From Sweltsa coloradensis (Eukaryota; Arthropoda; Insecta; Plecoptera; Chloroperlidae): a stretch of DNA of 64,000 nt. A program made the translations under genes and the position numbers. Where the stretch lies: the NCBI GenBank assembly GCA_024449915.1, contig JAMZAV010000100.1:248001-312000 (forward strand). Reading direction: 5' to 3'. Position 1 is the stretch's first letter, and each line of letters begins with the position of its first letter. Under the pieces are notes generated by a model, which did not search any database, was not told the origin of the DNA, and was given only the letters and a program-made list of their open reading frames with translations. Shown here in pieces: positions 1 through 10,515 of the stretch.

Positions 1-129
1 TTAAGAACGTGTTAATTTGTATTCGATGTGTTTCACTTTAATTTCTTTAAGTGTTTCATGGGATTTTGTTTTGTCATAATTAATGTCGTTCAATTCTTTT
101 TTGTTTTCATCTACCGTGCTTAGCAAAGC
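1..129. other. Unassigned AT-rich flank
   Basis: Short AT-rich stretch with no open frame, RNA signature or repeat that I can recognise. It ends at the TTAA that begins the first inverted-repeat element. Confidence 0.5.
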
Positions 130-757
130 TTAAGGCTGTGTGTTCACCAAAAACCAAAATTCAAAATATGCATAAAACAGTACATATAGAGTATGATCAT
201 TAATCACAGGCTTTTGTAAAGATCAAAATATATTTTTTGATTTTTTTGGTCGGTGTATTTTTCCTCTATTGCTACTTTTTTGAACGATTTTTGATGCTAA
301 GTTTTTCCAAAAGTATACCATTTGGATGGCTGAAATTTTTGTCGTAGCTTACACTCATCTTTGATTATGGAATGTGTTATTTTGAAATGTGTATCTTCAA
401 TATCTTACATTTTACAGTGAATTATATTTTCCGGTACTTTTGTGGTATTTGTACCGTCAAAAGAAAAAAAGGAAGATCTTAAGATACGAAAGCTATTCAT
501 TTCAAAAATACCACATTCTATAGTCAAAGATGAGTGTAAGCTACAATAAAAATATCAGCCATCCAAATGGTATACTTTTGGAAAAACTTAGCACATAAAA
601 TCGTTCAAAAAAGTAGCAATAGAGGATAAATGCATCGACCAAAAAATTCAAAAAATTTTTTTGATCATTTCAAAAGGCTGTGATTAATGATCATACTCTA
701 CAACTACGGTTTTATGTATAATTTGGATTTTGGTTTTTGGTGAACACACAGCCTTAA
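130..757. mobile_element. Foldback-type MITE bounded by TTAA
   Basis: This is a non-autonomous DNA transposon built almost wholly as one long hairpin. The left arm (134-437) and right arm (451-753) are reverse complements for most of their length and meet at a ~13-base loop near 444, where CGGTAC faces GTACCG. The termini read GGCTGTGTGTTCACC and its complement. TTAA lies directly outside both ends (130-133 and 754-757) and looks like the target duplication. The arms diverge most around 385-425 and 465-505. No protein is encoded. TTAA duplication is the hallmark of piggyBac-type transposases, but the terminal bases do not let me name a family. The right TTAA is shared with the next element. 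Confidence 0.85.
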
Positions 758-1120
758 GAGAGAATAGGACATGCGTTTTACGCAAATTGCTGTTCGCTCG
801 GCCAACTGACACCACAGGTGTCTGAAATTTTAAACATGTGTCACAAATGTGGAATTATAGGGCCTTACAGTAACACATTTTTAAATTTTTATAAAAATTA
901 AATTAGTTTTCACGAATTTTGATTTTGTTAAAAACTCCAAAATTGACCATATTCGCGATTTTTTTCTGGCTGATTAAGTCAAAATTTGGAAAATCTATGA
1001 CCACAGGGCTGTCTATGTATGCTTTATTGACAACTTCGCAAATTTTAATATACGTCGGATGCATCTTGGCCGAGCGAATAGCTATTTGCTAACAGCCAAA
1101 TGTGTCCCATTCCCTCTTAA
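754..1120. mobile_element. Second TTAA-bounded MITE
   Basis: A 359-bp interior (758-1,116) is flanked by TTAA at 754-757 and 1,117-1,120. Its ends are imperfect inverted repeats: GAGAGAATAGGACA on the left against GAGGGAATGGGACA read from the right. Further in there is a shared block, TTCGCTCGGCCA at about 794-805, mirrored by TGGCCGAGCGAA near 1,067-1,078. The middle is AT-rich and non-coding. It is a non-autonomous element that abuts the preceding hairpin and shares its TTAA. The two elements have different termini, so they are different families that use the same target. Confidence 0.75.
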
Positions 1121-1320
1121 GTTGAGGCCTATAGCTTTATTCTGAGATTAAAATTAAACATTTTGATTGACATTTGCACTCAAAGAACAAAGGTAGTAAA
1201 ATGTGTGAAGAAAAATATGATCTCTATTTGTATTTCTTCTTGATAAAAATTAAAAATACAAAAACATTTATACGATAAAAATTTGTGATTCGGTCATGCT
1301 GCTGTTGTTTAGTTGTGCGT
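1121..1320. other. AT-rich unique sequence
   Basis: No open frame or repeat is recognised. The stretch separates the TTAA elements from the SINE-related fragment that follows. Confidence 0.4.
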
Positions 1321-1324
1321 TATA

Positions 1325-1388
1325 AATAAAATAAATAAATAAATTCGTATTTAGAGTCTACCCACTCAGTCACGCAACTGATTTTCAG
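1325..1388 (-). repeat. SINE-like fragment, copy 1 of family B
   Basis: Read on the minus strand, this contains GTGACTGAGTGGGTAGACTC followed by an AT-rich tail with AAAT-type repeats. The same core recurs on the plus strand at 28,511-28,560 and 30,241-30,300. The GTGACTGAGTGGGT core resembles the A box of a Leu/Ser-type tRNA (GTGGCYGAGTGGTTAAGG), which suggests a tRNA-derived SINE head. A B box is not evident nearby, so this may be a fragment. Confidence 0.5.
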
Positions 1389-1678
1389 TGGGAGACAGTA
1401 AACCAAAGCGACCAAGCCAAACGTGTAGGCCCCGACGCAATCGACGAGTGAACGATAACCAACCAAAGATCGATATTTTTAATAGGAAATATAGCAATCA
1501 GTGGTATGGACAATGTGAACACCCGCGAATCAACGCCAGAATCAACAAGGCCGATGCAGAACAACTTTTAATTTATTATGTGCCTCGTTGCAAGGACGAC
1601 TCCAAAGTCACCGTTTACAAATTTCTAAGACAAGAACTGATGGACTTAATTCCAAATCAGACTGTAAAAAACTTCTGA
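1382..1678 (+). CDS. Candidate terminal exon, unknown protein
   Basis: The open frame covers about 97 codons and ends at TGA (1,676-1,678). Codon use looks coding, with few AT-only codons and many Arg, Asp, Asn and Lys codons; it reads ...NQWYGQCEHPRINARINKAD... and ends ...DLIPNQTVKNF. There is no ATG near the start. A plausible 3' splice site (CTGATTTTCAG, ending at 1,388) would make it an internal or last exon that begins with the last two bases of a codon. The protein would be basic at the N-terminus (an Arg-rich segment within the first 25 residues) and shows no signal peptide or membrane segment. I do not recognise the family. It starts at the edge of one SINE fragment and stops two bases before another, so it could also be part of an unrecognised repeat. 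Confidence 0.35.
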   Translation, partial: FSVGDSKPKRPSQTCRPRRNRRVNDNQPKIDIFNRKYSNQWYGQCEHPRINARINKADAEQLLIYYVPRCKDDSKVTVYKFLRQELMDLIPNQTVKNF

Positions 1679-1679
1679 C

Positions 1680-1752
1680 TTTAGCGGGAATCGAACCCTG
1701 GACCTTCTGCATTGGAAGCAGGTAGGCTAATCACAAAACCAACGAGCCACAC
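1680..1752 (-). repeat. tRNA-derived SINE head or tRNA pseudogene
   Basis: On the minus strand there is an A-box-like TGGCTCGTTGG, a 4-bp stem CTGC/GCAG around the loop TTCCAAT, and a B box GGTTCGATTCC, all at the spacing of a tRNA. D-stem pairing GGCT/AGCC is visible, with an over-long loop. The acceptor stem does not pair well and the T stem has only about three good pairs, so a working tRNA is unlikely. The anticodon arm looks Gly- or Trp-like. It lies immediately downstream of the candidate exon, in the opposite orientation. Confidence 0.7.
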
Positions 1753-2311
1753 TTTGTTTTTCCATCTATTTTTAAGGGGAAGGGGAGGAGGAAGGGTAAA
1801 TTTGGACATCTTCATGGCACATGTATGGTACGAACATACGTGTACTGGCTCGTTTTCCTAACAATTCATTAATTTTAGTTTTACTTTGTGTCTAAAACAA
1901 ATCGAGTGTACCGCAAGCTCCGGGAGTTATACTGACAATATTTTCAATGAATTTTCATTAGATGCATTAATAATTCAAAGGTTAACATTTCCAGTACTTA
2001 ACCTATATTTTTAGGCTGATGGTTGGGCTTCATTCCGATCGTAATTTAACCACAACATAAGGCTCAATTTGTTCTAATAAATAATTACAGAAACGCATAT
2101 TCGCATATCAATTACGTATTGTACATCAATTCAGTAAAATGGAGGCACACTTTGCTTTGCTCGATCGTCATGAATGAAAACAAAACTACTGTATTCAAGG
2201 AATCCAACTTCAATCCCTTGTAAAGCATCGCCGGTAGAATAAACGCCTCCCTTCAGGGAATCAATCTTGCAATTTACTAGAGCGACGTTAGAAACTAGAT
2301 ATATATTCTAC
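1753..2311. other. No gene seen
   Basis: AT-rich sequence with a short purine tract (about 1,779-1,797). I see no exon, RNA gene or repeat that I can support. Confidence 0.4.
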
Positions 2312-2489
2312 CTGATTCAAGTGTTTCTGTTCCCAGGTGACCACTGATAACAACAATTGCGAGTTTATCAAGCTCTGGTCTTTCCGGTGCTGTAGTTCTG
2401 TTACCTCCCGTGTTGATGGTCGCTTTTAATGCCGCACTTTGTTCCCGTGACGTCCTTCTCCACACAGAAACACACACGTTGACTTCCAT
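2312..2489 (-). CDS. Candidate exon, possible Myb/SANT-like linker
   Basis: A minus-strand open segment of about 59 codons has higher GC than its surroundings and ends at a donor-like site (ATCAG then GTAGAA; GT at 2,311-2,310). The translation contains SAALKATINTGGN and then ELDKLAIVVISGHLG. This layout, a basic stretch, a TGGN/TGGG turn and then an acidic-hydrophobic helix, loosely resembles the segment after the trihelix of Myb/SANT-like proteins associated with Harbinger-type transposons. The expected TGGG is TGGN here and no DNA-binding trihelix is visible nearby. The 5' boundary is unclear: an ATG at 2,489 or an upstream acceptor are both possible. Identity is uncertain. Confidence 0.25.
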
Positions 2490-3904
2490 TACTTACGCCC
2501 AGGAATACTATACTCTCTCCTGTGATGGTAATACCCAACCCACACCGTCAAGGAATACAACTTTAAAAGAGGAAAATTTGTAAACGATGCTCGTTTTTTT
2601 TTAATATCAACGACATAGACAAGGATCTTTATTGGTGACTTGCAATGCAGTATGGGTTAACCTGTGTATGTTACCCTAGATGCATCAGAACGGACATGAA
2701 GAGAAATGTTATGTTTAAAATTTATTTGAAAATTTATTTTAAGATGTTGCACTGGTTGTGTTCAATTTGACTTGACCCCTATACTGACCGTTTTTTGGGG
2801 TAATATTCCAACAGAGACAGGTATGCACAGAATTATCCAGCCTTGTAAACAGTATTTGTTTCTTTCTTAACTGCCATAATTTAGACAATCTACACACATG
2901 AGAAATTAAAGGCATCTGTACGTGTGCCACATCTCAAGATTAAAAATTCACAATACCTCCTAATAACTTGCGTTTGTTTTGTCATTGGCCTACTACAAGG
3001 ATGATACCGACCCTCAACGTAAGAAGGGACAGAACCAGCACCACCCCAACTGTGATTATAAATACCCGGCACCTCCACCAGCATAGAGATTTAAAAAAAT
3101 GGACTTAAACGATCTGGTGCTTAAGTAGCTTTGCTCCCTAAATTGGATAGTCCTGTACCCACGCTTGTTTTAATCAGCCTTGCGGGTCTTCCCCTGAAAG
3201 AACAAAGTCCCATCTCTGCATCCAGTGAACTGCCAACGAGATTAATATAAGATTATAATACTGACGATTAAGGGGTCGATAAAATAGGACGTATGATAAA
3301 CTGCAAACAATATGAGATGTAATTATATACGTTTATTAATGTCATTTTAAATTGTTATGTTGATTATTATCAGTAATAAAACAATGAAAACTGTATTGTG
3401 AAACCGTCCTACAGAGGTAAGAAGTTACCTTGCTATCGATCTTAAGAGAAAAGTTAGCCCGGCATTTTGGCGATTATGTAGGTTCAAGTAATCTTGTTTG
3501 AATCTTTATCAAGCATGCATTCTTTAACAAATAGAGATTAATTCATTCAAGTGGCGAAAATGTTAACATAGCTAGATAAAATTTGAGAGTTGTACCAAGT
3601 TGTATAACTTAAGTTTAGATGTTATCAAATATAAATACAATTAAATGTGATGTCTTTAAAATATTTAGTAGGGCCTAACATGTGAATTCGAACATGGAGA
3701 TGTTTTATTATTTATAACACTAAATTTTATTTTTTATAGATGGATACTCGTTGATGTGACGTTTCGTTCGCTTTGCTGTGAATATCTTCAGAATGGCTCG
3801 TTGTTGCTCAATGTGGTAAGTCAAACCACAGATCATCACAGTGAGCATATGCCTTAAGAGTATTCGAGGGGTACTTGTCGCGACAAATACATTTTAATCG
3901 AAGC
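2490..3904. other. No gene seen; one motif shared with the satellite
   Basis: Non-coding, mostly AT-rich sequence. CCCGGCACCTCCACCA at 3,066-3,081 is also present in every unit of the 12.4-14.7 kb satellite and in the dispersed copy near 10.4 kb, which hints at a decayed related element, but the flanking bases do not align. Nothing else is supportable. Confidence 0.4.
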
Positions 3905-3996
3905 AGAAGTGTGTAATAAGTAGGCTTACGTATACATGAGTCGTGCTGAAGAGTGTGTGTAAAATGTAGGACTACGTATACATGAGTCGTGCTGAA
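3905..3996 (+). repeat. Two-copy 46-bp tandem duplication
   Basis: Two near-identical copies share TACGTATACATGAGTCGTGC (from about 3,927 and 3,973), offset by 46 bases. There are a few differences between them, so the duplication is recent but not brand new. No coding potential. Confidence 0.85.
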
Positions 3997-5085
3997 TCAT
4001 ATTGTCAAGACGATCTTTAAATGGGAATGCTCTATACATTTCACAGACTATTGTGATTTTAACGAGATTTCATTGAGATAAAAATGTTAAAACCTCTGCA
4101 TTGACATCTCGGTAAAGCCCAACAAAGCTTTTGGCTATTTATCATGAGTGGCAACTAAAATACTTCTAAAATGTAATTATTGGAATGCATTTGAATTAAA
4201 GTTATAAAAGTATAAATATTGTTTTTAAACAATTCTCTCGTAAGACTGCAGTCTCAATACACCGTAGATTTGCGAGTACTGGTTTTAAAGAAACTATGAT
4301 ATATTTTGATAAATAACGAATGTTGTTAGACTAAGATATTGCCAAGACTTTGCTAATAAGAAGAGGTATTTATAGCATATTATTTGCAAGAACAGACTAA
4401 ATATAAAGTGGGTTGAGTCAACATTTCGAGAAGACAGACAACAAGTCACAAAACGTACTTGCAAATAACACCAAGATGGTTCACTGCCTGTTAAAAGCGA
4501 TGGCTTGCAAAATAGTCATTTATACTATGAAATTAAAACAAAAGACGGAACATCATTAACGCATTGTTGTTGTTGTTGTCGTTGTGACAAAGTTAAAGGT
4601 ACTTCCCTAATGGTTTGTGATGGGTGTAGCTCTAGTTTAGAGGAAATAATAACAATGTACCACTTATTTTATTAAATCGATTCATTGGGATTTGAGGCGA
4701 GTATATGAAATTTACATAAACATTCGTATACAAATACCAGGAAAGCAGTATATTAGTAAAGTAGTATAGTGCTTTACTTTCTATAAGGTTTGAAGGTTTA
4801 GTATATTCTCTTTCCCGCTCACTAATTTTTAAACTATTTGTGATGTTACTTCCTAACACAGACCTAGAATAAATAATTTACTGCGTTGTCTATGATCCGG
4901 CAAATGTATTCCAAATAACTATTTCATGGCGTGTTTGGAGGACATTTGTTAGTTGAAAACGATTTTTTGCCCGACATCAAATCCATAGATTTTCTAAAAT
5001 GCTATAAGAACATTCAATAAACGTACCTCATAATATTGTTCAAATACATTATGTAATCACGAATCCTTATTTAAAATTTGCAAAA
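3997..5085. other. No gene seen
   Basis: AT-rich non-coding DNA with a short GTT repeat near 4,566-4,583. No exon or RNA signature is recognised. Confidence 0.4.
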
Positions 5086-5260
5086 TTTTATTTTTGTTTT
5101 TATTTATTTATTATTTGTCTCCGTAATTTGTACACATGATACAAACATTACAGAATGAAACAGAAAAGCAGGCATATTGTGGCACATCTTCAGCAGTGAT
5201 CCTGTCCCATTCTTAACATTAATAAAATAATAAAATAACATAAATTCTAATCAAATGGTG
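5085..5260 (-). mobile_element. Probable 3' end of a non-LTR retroelement
   Basis: Read on the minus strand, the segment runs through TTTGTATCATGTGTACAAAT, then GGAGACAAATAATAAATAAA, then an A-rich tail with several AATAAA-like words. This is the usual look of a LINE or processed-transcript 3' terminus: a short 3' UTR followed by an AAATA-type tail. The body is absent, so it would be a severely 5'-truncated insertion. The family cannot be named. Confidence 0.4.
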
Positions 5261-6005
5261 TTCATTTGAGCATTGGTCTCATTTTCACGACTGGAAATCT
5301 TAACAAAAAAAAAAAAAAACTTTTGTGTTCAGATGATTGAACCATAGCTGGTGAAAAAAAGAAAAATACACTTCAACCTTATATGTATGACAATTTCCCC
5401 ACTCGAAGTGGTGCGTATCTATTAATGCAGTGCTCTTATGAGAGACGTGATGCGAGTACGAGAGATAAGGACAGAAGATAATCTGCGCAATCCATACCTG
5501 CCTCCCTGGCGCATGGTGGCATGAGCCACCGCGGGCGACTAAAAATAGACATTGCATTATGCAGAATGGTTACAGCTTCTATGCAACCACCGTCCAATAA
5601 CTTTGGCCGAAAGAAATTATGTCATATTCGAACTAGCTCTCAACACTTCGGACGAGCTGAATAATAAACGGTTACCAGGACACGAACAGTAATTTATTTC
5701 ATTTTCTTTTGCGGTTGTGACGTGCTTCTGCCACATAGAAATTTACATTTTAAGTTTAATTTTAATTGACTTTATATTTCATTCAAGTTGTGTCTTTTTT
5801 TTTGTGTAAGTTTTATTTGAAGTACGAAATTTAGATTTTATTGTTATATATAATATAAGCGCAACTTTAACTAGACTTGATAATTAAATCAACTTAAATG
5901 CAATACGTAATTTGATAACCCCCCACACAGTTATAAAGACAAAATACGAGTTTTAAACAAAAGAGGGAAAGAAATCAGATTCAAATAGAATGTATTTTCT
6001 CTTAG
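5261..6005. other. No gene seen; one GC-richer patch
   Basis: AT-rich with an A15 run near 5,305. A GC-richer patch at about 5,485-5,530 contains GGCGCATGGTGGCATGAGCC. It has no splice signals that I trust and no known protein in translation. Confidence 0.35.
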
Positions 6006-6009
6006 TTAG

Positions 6010-6200
6010 GTGCTAGTCTGCATGGGTAACATGTGCATTGACCGACAGACTAGCACAGCACTCTAAGGCGGGAGGTCGTGTGTTCGTTACCAATCAACAA
6101 CAGTCCTGATCGAAAGGTTATTTCCAAGATTTTCCCCAGTCATGGACGAATGCTGCGATTGAGTCTGCTTTGCGTTCAAAGGATGGTGATAATATATATA
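6010..6200 (+). repeat. tRNA-like SINE, degenerate
   Basis: GTGCTAGTCTG (6,011-6,021) and CAGACTAGCAC (6,045-6,055) form a perfect 11-bp stem. They are followed by ACTCTAAGGCGGGAGGTCG and TGTGTTCGTTACC, which look like an anticodon arm and a decayed B box (GGTTCGANNCC). The segment then passes into a non-tRNA body and ends in an AT-rich TATATATAAA stretch. That layout fits a tRNA-derived SINE; the A box is not clear. Confidence 0.45.
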
Positions 6201-9200
6201 AAATATGTCATATCTGAATAGAATAGATGTTACATAAATAAAGACATAAAATATAAATATTTTGAATTTATTTTGAAACTTGTATGGAATGTTATAGTTT
6301 TAGCACTTTAACATTCCTTCCTAAAGATTCGAAAAGGTGAATTTGTCACTTAAAAAGGGTCACAACCGACGTCAATCTGTTTTTTTACACTATAGCGAGC
6401 ATTCCTTTAAAGGAATACTTGTTTTACTTCACACTTTAATTTGAAAAATTATTCATTTTCTCATTTTTTATGCTTACCTAGTGTAGATCTATAAGTGTTG
6501 ACTATGGAACCGCAATCATTTGTCTTCAAATGAAAATGTTTATAGTAGAAATGCAACTTGGTAAATGCGAACCTGTCAATTAGAAAGTAATTTCTCTTTT
6601 GTGATGGTTGCGGTCTCTGAACGCTCGCAATCGATGGACCAGCGGAGGCGAGCGGTGTACGTACGGTGCGCACCCGGTGCAAGTGACAGGACATGGGTGG
6701 TTACTCCCTTGTAACCGAAGCCAACATGTTGCCATGGTCGGCATGGGCGACATGCGACGCGCTTTTTAATGCAACTGATAGAATATCAACATGGCAACAT
6801 AACGTTTCATTTGAGAGCAATGACTGGTATTATTAATAGATATCTAAGTTATAAGTTCTATTGATTGTAGATTCCTATTTTGAAATACAAATCTTTCCTT
6901 TATGGCAATATTTAAATATGTATATTAAAAATCTACCCACGGACACTTTCACCACTGTCTTAAGGTGACAGGTATGGCCCGGGGTATTTATACAGTTAAG
7001 AAAAAAGTTCAAGAGCTATACAGTACAGTGGCACTGAATTCTAAGATTCAGCTTTAAATTGACAAAAGCTTTGAAAAACTTGTCTCTAATTTATTTATTT
7101 TGTATGTATTTACTTATTTAACGTCTGTTCTATTCAGTTATATATATATAGCTGATTTACCTTTGACATTCTCACTACTAATAATATTATTGCTGGTGGT
7201 GGAAATGAATCCGGCGACGGCGATAGCCCGAATTAAAGACCACGGAAATTCCAAGTCTTTCGTCAGTGAATATTAAAGATAGTTTGTGTCGTTGCGTTAT
7301 AGCTTTTGTGGGGAAATAAGAATTCATAAAAGCCTCGAGATTGTTAAAGTGGAGTTCATCCGACGTATAATTTATTGTGTACGAAAGCTCAAACTTTTCC
7401 CTAGTTATGTCAAAGCGACTGCTTGCTGGTACCACTAAGAAATGCGTTAAACCATGCGTGAAATTTGAGTAGTCATCTCCGATTTATCCCATTGCGTTTT
7501 ATGTAATAATCCCCGTTTGTTCGTATGGAAAACAGAAAGAGGCTTTTAAGACTAGATTGTGTGACAGAAGCAGATATAGGCCTGGACTTTGTCGACGTTT
7601 AATAATTTTCTTTGACGCTGTTGCCCTCATGCCTTGAGGGATTCACTACCGCGTTTAGCATCTTTCTTATTACATTAACCGATTCCAGGCGAAGGCTGGC
7701 GAACGATTAATGTGCAAGCCCAAGTCAAAACACAAAGAGACGTGGGATCAAACCCGCATACTGCTTGCATTTTTGTAACAACCATTCATCCAAATATCTA
7801 TGTTTTATAACAGATCTTAACAATATAACACTTCTCGCTCCCTCTTTCTCGATGCTTTTGGTATTACGGAGAAAAGTGTGAAGTGCTCTCCAGAATCATC
7901 ATAGAATCATCATTAAGTGTTTATATTTTTCATTAGGGTGTAAATGAAAACTTGGACACGGGTACAAATTAATGAATGGTCCGATACAAAAAGAAAAACA
8001 CATTTGTAGATTTCTTATTTATGCTTTTAATTTTGTTATTTTTGAGGATCTTTATTTAATTAAATGACACGTGCTCAAGCATTTATTTACATGGCGAAAC
8101 AATTAATTCAAAATCTCAAATGCTCATGGTTTTAAAATGAGACGCAACACGAAAAATCATTAAAAGATCGTACGATGTTGATTTGCGTATTTTCACAATG
8201 TCTGCGAGGCGAAAAGCCAATAATTTGACAGCCCTTTAAAAATGCTCTCATTTTGGAAGTTGGTGTTGTGTTTTTAGTTCACTGCTGGACAAATGGCTAC
8301 TCCTATGCTGGTGAACATTTAAGAAAAATTGCGTTCGATTTATTTTTATTTTACATCTAGCAATGATTTTTTATTGTTCATTCAATAAACCAGTACAACT
8401 GCAAGCGTTGTTCTTCATTATTGTTGATTTGATAGTATCAATAAAATGAACGTAAATAATATGTATTTACTTCAAACTTGTTTTAAATGTTATCATATTT
8501 GGTGGTGTTCTTTAATAATGTTTTAAACACGCCATCATTATTATATTGCTTTGGATAACTTCCAACCCATTGGTTTTCCACTAACATGATTTTTAGTGGC
8601 TACAACATAGTAGCCCACTGATTTACACCCAGCATAAGTACCACTTTATGGGACTATTACCCTAGTTAAACATGGCTTTTTGGCATCTAATTCTCGATAT
8701 ATTTATGCATTATAACATTAAAATATAACCGGCTTGTATTATAATTAACGTCCTAATGGAAATCAGAAAACAACATTAATTTATGGCTGGAATTAACATT
8801 AAATAGTTATTTTTGTTAAATTATTTATAATATAAATAAACAATGCCTCAACAATCGTGTAAACACACCGAATTTTGATATTGTGTTGAAGAATTCTTGA
8901 ACAGCACCACATTACATCTCACTTTATTTTAAGTGATCAATTGAGTTGATTACTAATTTAATTGTACATGTATATAATTATGTGAATTTTATAAAGATGT
9001 ATTCATTGACAAATCTCTAATAAACATTCAGGTTACCTGACTTTTACACTGTAGGCCCCTATGTCAAATAAATTATTTATTCATATTAAATCACTGTCAG
9101 CACATCAAAGACTATTTTTGATTTTATAAATTAGATTTTTTCGTGCTTTTACTGTCATTCACAAAATGATTTAACGGATAATTACGATATTGCGTGTACT

Positions 9201-9480
9201 CCAAAAATAACAATTCACAAATAGAAAAGAGTCAAAATAAAACTTTATTTATATATTTGTTGGGATTCGATAGTCATACAAAGAACGGAAATCATAAATG
9301 CAATGATGCCACATAGACTGATATACAAAACTAGCAGCTATACTACTTGATGGAAGATGAAAAGTATACACGTGTTATTTATCAAGCTGAATACGTCACT
9401 ATTCGTGCCATATATAGAAAGAATGTTTTCAAAACGGTAGTCTACTGGCCTATACTTTGAGTACAAACAAGCTCGAAGTC
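6201..9480. other. Long gene-poor stretch
   Basis: Mostly AT-rich DNA. A GC-richer patch lies at 6,600-6,765; on the minus strand it starts with ATG at about 6,694 and leads through an open segment to a donor-like CACTAG/GTAAGC near 6,480. A first exon is conceivable there, but the peptide resembles nothing I know. Near 7,740-7,762 there is a minus-strand GGTTTGATCCC B-box-like word without a convincing A box. Near 9,238-9,248 AATAAAG-type words occur in reverse orientation. No gene can be supported. Confidence 0.35.
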
Positions 9481-9484
9481 TCAT

Positions 9485-9556
9485 TTGCTCAGGTGGAACA
9501 AGAACTGAAACGATGAGCCAGTTGACCTGGGTTCGTGTCCCAGGCGAACCAAAATG
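9485..9556 (+). repeat. tRNA-like segment, probable SINE head
   Basis: TTTGCTCAGGTGGAACAAG resembles an A box, and the T-arm-like CTGGGTTCGTGTCCCAG has five perfect stem pairs (CTGGG/CCCAG) around the TTCGTGT loop, followed by GCGAACCA. The spacing is near that of a tRNA. The B box differs from consensus (GTTCGTGTC in place of GTTCGANNC), and the acceptor and anticodon arms are unclear. I read it as a tRNA-derived SINE head rather than a functional tRNA. Confidence 0.5.
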
Positions 9557-9697
9557 TTTAAATATTTACTTTCGTATCACGTCAATATGAATATGTTTGT
9601 AAAATTAATTATTTGAAATGTTCCCCATAAACCGCATTACTGTATTAAAAACCGTTACATACCGTATTTCCGAATTACGTACACCGCATTACTTACA

Positions 9698-9847
9698 TGA
9701 ATATTATCAGCATAGTAGGAAGGTAGTAAAATGTATCTTGAATTTAATAATTTTGAGTTCAACCTGCGTGAACTCAAATGAATATTATGAACATAGTAGG
9801 AAGGTAGTAAAATGTATCTTTAATTTACTAATTTTGAGTTCGAATCT
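9698..9847 (+). repeat. Two-copy 81-bp tandem duplication
   Basis: Copies start at 9,698 and 9,779 and share ATAGTAGGAAGGTAGTAAAA and the following ATGTATCTT...AATTT...AATTTTGAGTTC. The period is 81 bases, a multiple of three, so it lies in frame within a short plus-strand open frame (9,618-9,893) and repeats HSRKVVKC in the conceptual peptide. The peptide is otherwise unremarkable, so I treat this as a non-coding duplication. Confidence 0.85.
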
Positions 9848-10320
9848 TGAATTAAGCAGCATATTAGTATATATTGATGAGCCAAAAGAGTGACGTAACA
9901 AATAAACTTTTAAATATTGAAATTTGTATTTTCATATCACCTTGTGATTAAAAGTGGCTGTTCACTCCATTCGAACAAACTTATTTTTAAACTGTCTTGA
10001 ACGATACATGTTTGAACCATTGGTATGTTTTTGCACGGGTGTTACATTAATACAAACATTAACAAACTCACTTTTAGTAAATAACTTTGTAATAAAATAA
10101 TTAGAGTTCTTCGGTGACCTCCCCTCCCCCCTCCCGGATAAACACCTTTCAAACTAGAGATGTAATAACACTTATAAGAAAACTTGTATTTTCTTTGTTC
10201 AATATTCCCGTTATCTTGGTGTTTAAAGCTTATAACAATAATTTCATTATTTCAAGAATGATCCAATTTGCAACTATTTTTATTATTACATATTTGGTAT
10301 TATGTATTTTTAAGTAATTC
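9848..10320. other. No gene seen
   Basis: AT-rich sequence with a C-rich run near 10,120-10,136. The part just before 10,321 resembles the T-rich spacer that precedes each satellite unit further on. Confidence 0.35.
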
Positions 10321-10515
10321 TAGTTTCCAGATAAGTTTAATTTACGACGATTAAAAAGTAGCTAATGAAAGACTAAAATTTGTGAAAGTATTACATATTT
10401 CTTAGACCTGGCACCTCCACCAAATTAGCAAATATTCTACACGCGCCGCGACTAGAACTAGAATCAATGTATTTTTTGTCATTACAGTACTTTAGAGCAC
10501 TGTCTACCTGTCGTG
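10321..10515 (+). repeat. Dispersed single copy of the 208-bp satellite unit
   Basis: This diverged copy aligns with the satellite unit in order: a CAGATAAGTTTAATTTACGACG-like start, AATGAAAGACTAAAA, TACATATTTC, then GGCACCTCCACCAAAT. It also continues past the unit: TACTTTAGAGCACTGTCTACC matches the unique DNA that follows the satellite (GTACTTAAAGAGCACAGACTACC at about 14,708). So the unit and its right flank travel together as part of a larger dispersed element, here with one core copy. Confidence 0.8.

Noticed and set aside
1680..1752. Functional tRNA gene (Gly or Trp)
   Set aside because: The acceptor stem does not pair, the D loop is too long and the T stem is weak.
3066..3081. Third copy of the 208-bp satellite unit
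   Set aside because: Only a 16-base word matches; the surrounding bases do not align.
9618..9893. 91-codon frame with an in-frame 27-residue repeat
   Set aside because: The period is a multiple of three by chance; composition is AT-driven and there is no domain or transcript signal.
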